Assembly: GCA_937926265.1 (NCBI GenBank)
Contig: CALAZS010000179.1
Coordinates: 1 to 14,586, forward strand
DNA from: an uncultured Gammaproteobacteria bacterium
GTDB lineage: Bacteria > Pseudomonadota > Gammaproteobacteria > Chromatiales > Chromatiaceae
DNA length: 14,586 bases
Reading direction: 5' to 3'
Shown: in pieces, positions 1-4,404 of the stretch
Position numbering within the stretch: position 1 is the stretch's first letter
How the letters are laid out: each line of letters starts with the position of its first letter
Translations under genes and position numbers: made by a program
The notes under the pieces: generated by a model
Database searches by the model: none
What the model was told of the DNA's origin: nothing
What the model saw: only the letters and a program-made list of their open reading frames with translations

Positions 1-74
1 CTTTTCCAGATGTCATATTCTTTGGTATTGGTTTTGCCATGTTTGTAGTTTCTTGGTTTGGCATATTTAGCCAT
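1..74 (-). CDS. HNH/homing-endonuclease-like protein, N-terminal fragment (runs off left edge)
   Basis: A leftward frame opens with ATG at 74-72, preceded by GGAGAG six bases upstream, and stays open to the window edge (24 codons visible, beginning MAKYAKPRNYKHGK). The visible motif H-G-K-x-x-T-x-E-Y-x-x-W-K resembles the N-terminal HG-x-(S/T)-x-T-x-E-Y-x-x-W-x-x-M segment of phage HNH endonucleases, including AP2-linked homing types. That is family knowledge; the catalytic HNH part lies outside the window. The gene starts directly after two terminator-like hairpins, so it needs its own promoter or read-through. It could also be an unrelated small basic protein, because only 24 residues are visible. 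Confidence 0.5.
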   Translation of the reverse strand, partial: MAKYAKPRNYKHGKTNTKEYDIWK

Positions 75-85
75 TTGACTCTCCA

Positions 86-123
86 TAAAAAATAAAGCCC
101 GCAAAACTCGCCGAAGGCGAGTT
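86..123 (-). terminator. GAA/TTC triloop hairpin with T-rich tail, terminator-like (leftward)
   Basis: A perfect 8-bp inverted repeat at 105-123 (AACTCGCC / GGCGAGTT) has a three-base loop, GAA on the plus strand and TTC on the minus strand. An outer CCGC/GCGG pairing can extend the stem. Leftward, the sequence continues GCGGGC then TTTATTTTTT, so it reads as an intrinsic terminator. It ends only a few bases before the ribosome site of the HNH-like gene. The same hairpin also fits a hairpin promoter for that gene (see findings). Confidence 0.5.
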
Positions 124-141
124 GTGAGCGGTAGCGAGCAA

Positions 142-173
142 CAAAAATTAAGGCCACTCCGAAGAGTGACCTT
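142..173 (-). terminator. Intrinsic terminator of the 57-residue gene
   Basis: Read leftward, AAGGTCACTC - TTCG - GAGTGGCCTT forms a 10-bp stem (one G-T pair) closed by a C(UUCG)G tetraloop, followed by AATTTTTG. It lies 6 bases after the stop codon of the 57-residue minus-strand gene. This is a textbook rho-independent terminator. Confidence 0.8.
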
Positions 174-178
174 AAGAC

Positions 179-352
179 CTAGCCCCAGCTGCCCTCCTCG
201 ACAGCGAGGTAGATGTCGCCCCTGAGCTTCTGAGCTACCCAGGAGGCGAAGAGAGCCTTCTGGTAAGCCTGAGCAGCCTCCCACGTAGGGAAGTACTCTT
301 CCTTCCTCTCAGTCTCACCAGGAGCGGAATAGACGACGCGAGCCTGGAACAT
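179..352 (-). CDS. Small conserved-looking phage protein, 57 residues, function unknown
   Basis: The leftward ORF starts at ATG 352-350, with GGAGG seven bases upstream, and ends at TAG 181-179. The product begins MFQARVVYSAPGETERKEEY and continues with an aromatic/alanine-rich helix (F-P-T-W-E-A-A-Q-A-Y-Q-K-A-L) and an acidic end V-E-E-G-S-W-G. There is no signal peptide or membrane segment. The strong ribosome site, the clean stop and the terminator 6 bases downstream make the gene call solid although it is short. In an N4-like layout it would be one of the very small early genes next to the genome end. I do not recognise a function. Confidence 0.75.
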   Translation of the reverse strand: MFQARVVYSAPGETERKEEYFPTWEAAQAYQKALFASWVAQKLRGDIYLAVEEGSWG

Positions 353-400
353 GGTAGTTCCTCCAAGTTAAGAGCCAGACCCAATGCCTGACTTCCACAA

Positions 401-435
401 CAAAGAAGCCTAGTCGCCCGCTAGGGCGCTCTTGT
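401..435 (-). repeat. Leader element copy A, upstream of the 57-residue gene
   Basis: On the plus strand this reads CAAAGAAGCC, a 5-bp hairpin CGCCC-GCTA-GGGCG, then GCTCTTGTT. It matches the element at 695-725 in order and spacing. It sits about 50 bases upstream of the start at 352, directly after the terminator at 437-468. Its role (weak terminator, promoter hairpin or RNA processing site) is unknown. Confidence 0.45.
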
Positions 436-436
436 T

Positions 437-468
437 GAAAAAAATAAAGCCAGCCCTACTGGGCTGGC
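437..468 (-). terminator. Intrinsic terminator (leftward)
   Basis: A perfect 8-bp stem, GCCAGCCC / GGGCTGGC at 449-468, has a four-base loop. Leftward it is followed by TTTATTTTTTTC. The tail GGCTTTATTTTTT is identical to that after the hairpin at 105-123. It terminates the 77-residue reading frame, whose stop codon lies in the loop. Confidence 0.8.
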
Positions 469-689
469 CTTGTTCGCGTTCCGTACGGTCCTTCTGGCGG
501 CTGCTCTCTAGAGCCAAGCGGTATGCCTGACCTACACATCCCCTGAGCAACAACCTCTGCCTCTTCCTCTGAGCCCTTCTGGCGACCGCTCTGACCTTGA
601 GCAGTGACCTCTTGCCTTTGACGGTGGGCAAGCGCAACGCCAGCACCCGAAGGTCTGGTTGGAGGCAGCCGAAGCTGTTCATCCTCCAT
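456..689 (-). CDS. Uncertain small ORF, 77 residues, function unknown
   Basis: The leftward frame runs from ATG 689 to a TAG inside the loop of the terminator at 449-468. The product is hydrophilic, rich in Gln, Glu, Gly and Pro (a run G-S-E-E-E-A-E-V-V-A-Q near residues 39-49). By hand count about 40% of codons start with G, which favours this frame. No clear ribosome site precedes the ATG. An overlapping frame, ATG 682 to a stop at 410, would give a 90-residue Arg/Leu-rich protein. It reads through the whole terminator, has GGAGG jammed against its ATG, and shows less G at codon position 1. I prefer the 77-residue frame but am not sure either is translated. Confidence 0.35.
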   Translation of the reverse strand: MEDEQLRLPPTRPSGAGVALAHRQRQEVTAQGQSGRQKGSEEEAEVVAQGMCRSGIPLGSREQPPEGPYGTRTRPAQ

Positions 690-694
690 TACTA

Positions 695-725
695 CAAAGC
701 CAAGGCGCGTTAGCGCCGCTCTTGT
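695..725 (-). repeat. Leader element copy B, upstream of the 77-residue frame
   Basis: On the plus strand this reads CAAAGCCAA, a 5-bp hairpin GGCGC-GTTA-GCGCC, then GCTCTTGT. It parallels the element at 401-435: same flanks, same 5-bp stem size, similar tetraloops (GTTA against GCTA), different stem bases. Stem change with pairing kept suggests selection on structure. It lies a few bases upstream of the ATG at 689. Confidence 0.45.
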
Positions 726-747
726 CTTCAGGTGCTCTTCAATGTCA

Positions 748-775
748 TTGACAATCCAATATTTACATATATAAT
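748..775 (+). promoter_or_regulatory. Consensus sigma70-type promoter (rightward)
   Basis: TTGACA at 748-753 and TATAAT at 770-775, both exact consensus, are separated by 16 bases. The expected start lies near 782, inside the hairpin at 779-793. The transcript would enter the non-coding hub and reach the terminase operon about 350 bases later. A perfect host-type promoter is notable where late promoters are usually weak or activator-dependent, as I recall for N4. Confidence 0.6.
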
Positions 776-778
776 AAA

Positions 779-793
779 GGCGGCTTCGCCGCC
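779..793. other. GC-rich hairpin with TTC/GAA triloop
   Basis: GGCGGC-TTC-GCCGCC is a perfect 6-bp inverted repeat; on the minus strand the loop is GAA closed by C-G. Leftward it is followed by TTTATTATATATG, so it could terminate leftward transcription, but no leftward gene lies to its right before 2284. It coincides with the predicted start of the promoter at 748-775. Confidence 0.5.
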
Positions 794-892
794 GGTATAA
801 TATATAAGTATATGTAAGTACTAGTATTTTTCTTGAGTATCACAGTGTAGTAGATGTAGAAGAAGAGGAAGGAGTAGAAGAGTAGAACAGTG

Positions 893-965
893 TTAAGGTG
901 AGAAAGACAAGGTGCTCTTAAGGGGTAGTACTACCGGTAAAGGCCACAAGGTGTTTAAGGTGGGG
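893..965 (+). repeat. Short direct repeats AAGGTG / TTAAGG in the non-coding hub
   Basis: AAGGTG occurs at 895, 909, 948 and 957. TTAAGG(T/G)G occurs at 893-900, 918-925 and 955-962. Together they make an imperfect repeat of about 20 bases (906-925 and 945-965), each reading ACAAGGTG, a T-rich spacer, then TAAGG with a G run. Repeats just upstream of a terminase small-subunit gene are typical of terminase recognition sites; that link is inference. Confidence 0.4.
924..939. promoter_or_regulatory. Two overlapping palindromes, candidate operator
   Basis: GGTAGTACTACC (924-935) is a perfect 12-bp palindrome. TACCGGTA (932-939) is a perfect 8-bp palindrome sharing four bases with it. CTTAAG at 917-922 lies just upstream. 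The cluster is in non-coding DNA between a promoter and the late operon. No regulator is identifiable in the window. Confidence 0.35.
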
Positions 966-1066
966 GGGTACTTAGTTTTTTTAGTCGGTGTCAGGGTAAG
1001 TACTAGCTCCATACCCAATTATTATATTTTTATCAAACCCTTTGTATCATTAATGCAACAAGTTAT

Positions 1067-1094
1067 TTGCAGATTCTGTCTAAAGTGATACTAT
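1067..1094 (+). promoter_or_regulatory. Candidate promoter of the terminase operon
   Basis: TTGCAG (1067-1072), a 16-base spacer, then TACTAT (1089-1094). TG at 1086-1087 one base before the -10 gives an extended -10 form. Start would be near 1100, leaving a leader of about 29 bases that contains AGAGGG ahead of the GTG at 1129. The match to consensus is moderate. Confidence 0.4.
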
Positions 1095-1110
1095 CTTTCA
1101 GATAGTTTTT
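1090..1110 (+). other. AT-rich hairpin with T tract before the terminase operon
   Basis: ACTATC-TTTCA-GATAGT (1090-1106) is a perfect 6-bp stem followed by TTTT and then ATATTTT. It resembles a weak terminator for transcripts from the upstream promoter. It overlaps the -10 of the promoter at 1067-1094, so a transcript starting there would not carry the full hairpin. A switch between the two promoters is possible but unproven. Confidence 0.3.
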
Positions 1111-1128
1111 ATATTTTAGAGGGTTATT

Positions 1129-1872
1129 GTGAATAAATCTGAAGAAAATCAAGAGATTACGTTGTTGAGCGAGATTCCTGAGGAGGAACAGTTCAGTTTA
1201 GATGTGTTGAGACGATGTGTCCCGGCGAATAGGAAACATCTAGCTACTCAGGAGTTGGTCGATAAACTTAATGGAATGCTGGGGGATGATAAATTAAGGG
1301 AAAACTTTAGAGAGAATTTGTATGGCATGGCTCGGATATTGAAAGAGCCTAAATATAATATGACGGATTATGTGAATGCAGTGAGGTATTGTAGTTATAA
1401 AGCTTTAGGGGATTCGAATGTACAGGCGTATACAAAGACTTTCCCTGAAAGGTTTCAAAGATTGGTTGATAAAGGGACAAGTGTTGAGGATATTAATTGT
1501 TATGTGAGAGCTTATAATAAGAACTTGTTGGTAGCTGCTGTTACAGAGCAGATGCTGGTTCCTAGTTGGTTATTGAACCAAGGGTTGTTTCAGCAGGCGC
1601 TGAATGTTCAAGCTGACCTGATGATGAATGCGAAGAGTGAAAAGGTCAGGACTGACGCGGCTAATAGTTTGTTGGGTCATCTGAAGATGCCTGAGGTGGC
1701 CAAGGTGGAGCTGGATGTTAACGTTAAGGAAGATGACGCTATCAGTGAGCTGAGAAGAAGTACGCTGGAGTTGGTGGCTCAGCAGAGAAAGATGTTGGAA
1801 GCTGGCGTTATGAAGGTCAGGGAAGCGGCTGAGCAGAAAGTTGTGCAGGGTGAGATAGTAAGTGAAGAGTGA
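1129..1872 (+). CDS. Probable terminase small subunit (N4 gp69-like)
   Basis: The 247-residue soluble protein starts at GTG 1129 with AGAGGG seven bases upstream. It would bind the packaging site and hand concatemeric DNA to the large subunit. What is seen: an acidic N-terminus, a largely helical middle (residues 50-190), a helix near 150-187 containing Q-A-D-L-M-M-N-A-K-S-E-K-V-R-T-D-A-A, a short beta-like stretch V-E-L-D-V-N-V-K at 193-200, and a charged C-terminal coiled-coil-like helix at 203-240. I recall this ending (VKEDD...LR..T.ELV..Q) from small-terminase-type proteins of N4-like phages. The large subunit lies 890 bases downstream in the same direction. The codons are more A+T-rich than those of the terminase large gene. 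A DNA-binding motif is not obvious, so the assignment rests on synteny plus recalled similarity. Confidence 0.6.
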   Translation: MNKSEENQEITLLSEIPEEEQFSLDVLRRCVPANRKHLATQELVDKLNGMLGDDKLRENFRENLYGMARILKEPKYNMTDYVNAVRYCSYKALGDSNVQAYTKTFPERFQRLVDKGTSVEDINCYVRAYNKNLLVAAVTEQMLVPSWLLNQGLFQQALNVQADLMMNAKSEKVRTDAANSLLGHLKMPEVAKVELDVNVKEDDAISELRRSTLELVAQQRKMLEAGVMKVREAAEQKVVQGEIVSEE

Positions 1873-2108
1873 TGAGAATAAGAAAGATAAGCAAAGCTTA
1901 CTGTGTGCCTGGCAAGCTGGAGGCTGAAACACAGGAGCAAAGAGAAAGGCTGCTGGAGATTGCTATTGGTTCGTGTCCTGAAGTAATGACAATGGACATT
2001 AACCCAAAGACAAGAAGGTTGTCTTACCTGAGTACCAATGACGAAGGTAAGGAAGTTTGGTTCGAGGTGCCTAGCGACATGCACCTGACGAAGTTCTTTG
2101 AGCTATGA
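1872..2108 (+). CDS. Small protein of unknown function, 78 residues
   Basis: ATG at 1872 overlaps the terminase small-subunit stop (TGATG), so it is probably translated by coupling; a GTG at 1869 would add one residue. The product has a basic start (MRIRKISKAYCVPGKLEAE), a helix with E-T-Q-E-Q-R-E-R-L-L-E-I, then a beta-rich half containing R-R-L-S-Y-L-S-T and V-W-F-E-V-P. There is no signal peptide or membrane helix. The next gene starts within its stop codon (ATGA). Its place between terminase genes suggests a packaging or late accessory role, but no function is recognised. Confidence 0.7.
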   Translation: MRIRKISKAYCVPGKLEAETQEQRERLLEIAIGSCPEVMTMDINPKTRRLSYLSTNDEGKEVWFEVPSDMHLTKFFEL

Positions 2109-2287
2109 AAAGTCCCTTTGAGGATCCGATGACTTACGAGCACTGGCGTAAGACGATTGGTCCTTATGGTTGCTTTACGCTGGTGGCAAAGCCCCATCCC
2201 TGGGACCCTGCTGTGCCGGACATGGACTGTAACTACCATGCAAAGCTGGTGGACGACAGGTGTAGAGGTTGCTGGAGGAGACGCTAG
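2105..2287 (+). CDS. Small Cys/His protein, possible zinc knuckle, 60 residues
   Basis: It starts with an ATGA overlap on the previous gene (start 2105, previous stop 2106-2108), so it is translationally coupled. The sequence begins MKSPFEDPMTYEHWRKTIGP. Near the end, C42-x2-H45-x7-C53-x2-C56 is followed by W-R-R-R, which fits a compact CCHC-like zinc site with a basic tail. Zinc binding is inference from spacing. The stop TAG at 2285-2287 interlocks with the stop of the convergent nuclease gene on the other strand (CTAG palindrome). Function unknown; a nucleic-acid-binding accessory protein is possible. Confidence 0.65.
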   Translation: MKSPFEDPMTYEHWRKTIGPYGCFTLVAKPHPWDPAVPDMDCNYHAKLVDDRCRGCWRRR

Positions 2288-2688
2288 TACCGGCAGCCCT
2301 GAGCGCCTTTCATGAGGTTTTCTGTGGCTGTCAGCCACTGCATATTGGAAGGTGAGTCGGGGCCACCACAGGCCAGAGGAACGACGTGGTCTACGTGGTA
2401 GCCTGGGCAAGGGCCTGAGGTTTTGCCAGTGGAAGGGCAAGGATTACGGGAATGGAAAGCGCGGCGGTTGGCAGGGTTTCTTTTGTTTGGTTCAGAATCG
2501 TCACCAAAGGCAAGATTCCAGAGCCCTGAGAGAGCTGCCTTGGGCAGCTTGTAGGATGCGGAGGAATGGAAATGATAGGTTCCTGTAGAGTGATCTGTAT
2601 GACCTCCGTGCTCGTCTGTGCCTCCGCTGTGCGGGTAGGCTGCAGTGGTGGTGAGAGCTAGAACGAGAGTGAGGGTAAACTTTTTCAT
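2284..2688 (-). CDS. Secreted YHYH-motif HNH nuclease, antisense within the terminase operon
   Basis: This 134-residue leftward gene starts at ATG 2688-2686 with AGGAGC nine bases upstream. Residues 1-19 look like a Sec signal peptide: two lysines, a hydrophobic core (F-T-L-T-L-V-L-A-L), then T-T-T-A-A-Y-P. Residues 22-41 hold the His-rich G-G-T-D-x-H-G-G-H-T-D-H...Y-H-F-H pattern of YHYH-type domains. Residues 82-124 match the HNH nuclease core: C84 and C94, H98-V-D100-H101-V-V-P-L, C-G-G-P, then S-N115-M-Q-W. Family knowledge predicts metal-dependent DNA cleavage; the signal peptide implies export to the periplasm or outside. HNH proteins near terminase genes assist cos cleavage in some phages, but those are cytoplasmic, so this is different. 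It has no terminator of its own, and read-through would be antisense to the operon. Confidence 0.75.
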   Translation of the reverse strand: MKKFTLTLVLALTTTAAYPHSGGTDEHGGHTDHSTGTYHFHSSASYKLPKAALSGLWNLAFGDDSEPNKRNPANRRAFHSRNPCPSTGKTSGPCPGYHVDHVVPLACGGPDSPSNMQWLTATENLMKGAQGCRY

Positions 2689-2728
2689 GTTAATTTGCTC
2701 CTGTTAAAGTTGGTTGAGGTCTACCCCA

Positions 2729-2743
2729 GCCGCCGAAGGCGGC
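2729..2743. promoter_or_regulatory. GC-rich GAA-triloop hairpin upstream of the HNH nuclease gene
   Basis: GCCGCC-GAA-GGCGGC is a perfect 6-bp inverted repeat with a GAA loop on the plus strand closed by C-G. No T tract follows on either strand, so it is not a terminator. It lies 41 bases upstream of the leftward nuclease start and 19 bases before the rightward terminase large-subunit start. Position and form suit a hairpin promoter for the nuclease gene or a structured site controlling terminase translation. Confidence 0.4.
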
Positions 2744-2761
2744 AACTAGAGATATATTGAA

Positions 2762-4384
2762 ATGCTCGAAACAAACGCAGAATTCGCAGGCTCACTGAAC
2801 GATGAGCCTATGACTGTTGAAGACTACTTGGTTGATGTCGATTACGGTGAGCACGAGGGGTACGTGCCAAGCGATTTTGCGTTGGATTTCGTAACGTTTA
2901 TCAAACTGGTGAACGGGAAGGAGGGGGAGGAGAACGAAAGCCCGGTGGTTCACTATCGGATGCTGGATGAGCTGGTCAGTGATGACAGGCACATCTGCAA
3001 CATGTGTGCACGAGGTCTTGCCAAGACGACGTTGTTGGCTGAGTACTTGTTTCTGTACTTGGCTGTGTACGGGGAGCTGCCAAACTTCGGACGCGTGACT
3101 TACGCCCTCTACGTAAGCGATTCGATAGAGAACGGCGTCAAGAAAATGCGGTACAGGCTTGAAAGGCGCTGGGAACGGTCTGGGTTCTTGCAGACATACC
3201 TTCCTTACGCGAGATTTACGGATATCCGTTGGGTTTTTCGGAATATTGATGGTAAGGAACTGATCGTAACGGGACACGGTGCCAAAACTGGCGTACGTGG
3301 GACCGTGGAACTCAACACCAGACCTCAGCTGGCTGTTTTGGATGACTTATTGAGCGACGAAGACGCCAGAAGTGAGACGGTAATTGCTGGCATCGAGGAA
3401 ACAGTCTACAAAGCTATCGATTACGCGCTGCATCCCGAAAAAAACAAGATCATATGGAGTGGCACGCCCTTCAACGCCAAGGATCCGCTATACAAAGCGG
3501 TGGAATCGGGTGCCTGGGCGGTGAATGTCTACCCAGTGTGCGAGGAGTTTCCTTGTGAGGAAGCTGAGTTCAAGAGTGCTTGGCCAGACAGGTTCACGTA
3601 CAACTACGTGGTGGACAAGTACACCAAGGCACTGAAGGCAGGCAGAATCGACACGTTCAACCAGGAGCTCATGCTGAGGATCATGAGCGACGAGGACAGA
3701 CTGATCGAAGACCAGGATATTGTTTGGTTCGACCGCAGCAAAGTGATAAGGAATTTTTCCGCCTACAACTTCTACATCACCACCGACTTTGCGACGACAG
3801 AAAAGAGCAGCGGAGACTACTCCATAATTTCCGTGTGGGCTTACAACAACAACGGCGACTGGTTGTGGGTCGATGGGATTTGTGAGCGTCAGCTCATGGA
3901 CAAGAACGTCGATGCACTCTTCAGGCTGGCTCAGAAATACTCTCCGCAGAGTGTGGGCATCGAGGTAACGGGACAGCAGGCTGGGTTTATCCCTTGGATC
4001 CAGCGCGAGATGATGGAGCGCAACATCTTCTTCAACCTGGCTTCCGAGGAAAACGCCAACAGGCCTGGGATCCGCCCGAACACGAACAAGATGCAACGCT
4101 TCAACGTGGTTGTTCCCTGGTTCAAGATGCACAAGATCTGGCTGCCTGAGGATCTCAAGGACAGTAAAATCATGAAGGAAGCCATCAACGAGCTGACGTT
4201 GGCAAGTCAGAGTGGTTTCAAGAGCAAGCATGATGATTTTCTGGATACCATCAGCATGCTGGCAAGTCTGAAAGCCTGGAAACCAAGTCAGGTTTCCCCT
4301 ACAGCGCACGTCAGCGAAGACAAATACTGGCTGGACGACGTGGAACACGAAACTCCCGGACTACTTGACAGATACGTAGTCTAG
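2762..4384 (+). CDS. Terminase large subunit (N4 gp68-like packaging ATPase/nuclease)
   Basis: The 540-residue protein powers DNA translocation into the prohead and cuts the concatemer. Seen motifs in order: a variant Walker A, C-A-R-G-L-A-K-T-T, at residues 82-90; Walker B A-V-L-D-D-L at 191-196 (D194, D195); coupling motif I-W-S-G-T-P-F at 231-237; then an RNase H-like nuclease domain with D342 (T-T-D-F-A-T-T), E401 (G-I-E-V-T-G-Q-Q) and D491/D492/D495 (K-H-D-D-F-L-D). Length and motif order are normal for a complete large terminase. The Walker A lacks the usual first glycine, as I recall for N4-type enzymes. ATG 2762 has only a weak AGAGA site upstream. The gap to the next gene is unusually long (90 bases). 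Confidence 0.93.
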   Translation: MLETNAEFAGSLNDEPMTVEDYLVDVDYGEHEGYVPSDFALDFVTFIKLVNGKEGEENESPVVHYRMLDELVSDDRHICNMCARGLAKTTLLAEYLFLYLAVYGELPNFGRVTYALYVSDSIENGVKKMRYRLERRWERSGFLQTYLPYARFTDIRWVFRNIDGKELIVTGHGAKTGVRGTVELNTRPQLAVLDDLLSDEDARSETVIAGIEETVYKAIDYALHPEKNKIIWSGTPFNAKDPLYKAVESGAWAVNVYPVCEEFPCEEAEFKSAWPDRFTYNYVVDKYTKALKAGRIDTFNQELMLRIMSDEDRLIEDQDIVWFDRSKVIRNFSAYNFYITTDFATTEKSSGDYSIISVWAYNNNGDWLWVDGICERQLMDKNVDALFRLAQKYSPQSVGIEVTGQQAGFIPWIQREMMERNIFFNLASEENANRPGIRPNTNKMQRFNVVVPWFKMHKIWLPEDLKDSKIMKEAINELTLASQSGFKSKHDDFLDTISMLASLKAWKPSQVSPTAHVSEDKYWLDDVEHETPGLLDRYVV

Positions 4385-4404
4385 GCTTATTTTCTCCGCA
4401 ATTG

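Larger units (their letters stand above)
814..1006. repeat. 11-bp direct repeat GTAAGTACTAG, two copies
   Basis: GTAAGTACTAG occurs exactly at 814-824 and 996-1006. Its palindromic core AGTACT also occurs at 927-932 inside the larger palindrome at 924-935. Three AGTACT cores in about 190 non-coding bases suggest binding sites for one protein, but chance is not excluded. Confidence 0.35.
690..1128. other. Non-coding divergent hub; candidate genome terminus or packaging region
   Basis: No convincing coding frame exists here on either strand; ATGs on the plus strand hit stops almost at once (ATGTAA near 812, ATGTAG near 854). Genes diverge from it: leftward small genes on one side, the terminase operon on the other. 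It contains a consensus promoter (748-775), a GAA/TTC hairpin (779-793), a strongly purine-rich stretch (861-890 is 27/30 purine), repeats of AAGGTG and TTAAGG, overlapping palindromes (924-939), and G7 and T7 runs near 962-983. In an N4-like genome drawn as a circle, early and late genes diverge from the terminal repeat, so this may be that junction. That is inference. Confidence 0.55.

Noticed and set aside
962..983. G7 run followed by T7 run as a terminator
   Set aside because: The T run has no stem in front of it; the G run lacks a matching C run nearby.
1019..1050. Possible leftward promoter (TATAAT on the minus strand at 1026-1021)
   Set aside because: The -10 is exact but no acceptable -35 lies 15-19 bases upstream, and there is no leftward gene for several hundred bases.
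690..1128. tRNA or riboswitch in the non-coding hub
   Set aside because: No cloverleaf or T-loop consensus was found on either strand, and no known aptamer core was recognised by eye.
1570..2084. Two minus-strand frames (about 120 and 101 codons) under the terminase small gene
   Set aside because: They overlap each other and a well-supported plus-strand gene, with no start signals.
2024..2440. 138-codon minus-strand frame overlapping three genes
   Set aside because: It covers the ends of two coupled plus-strand genes and the secreted nuclease in another frame; no ribosome site; Pro/Arg/His-rich filler composition.
2352..2588. 78-codon plus-strand frame opposite the nuclease gene
   Set aside because: The minus-strand frame has a signal peptide, an HNH core and a good ribosome site; the plus frame has none of these.
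3488..4348. 286-codon open frame on the minus strand
   Set aside because: It lies opposite the terminase large gene, whose ATPase and nuclease motifs are intact; no ribosome site and no recognisable motif. It is a shadow of biased codon use.
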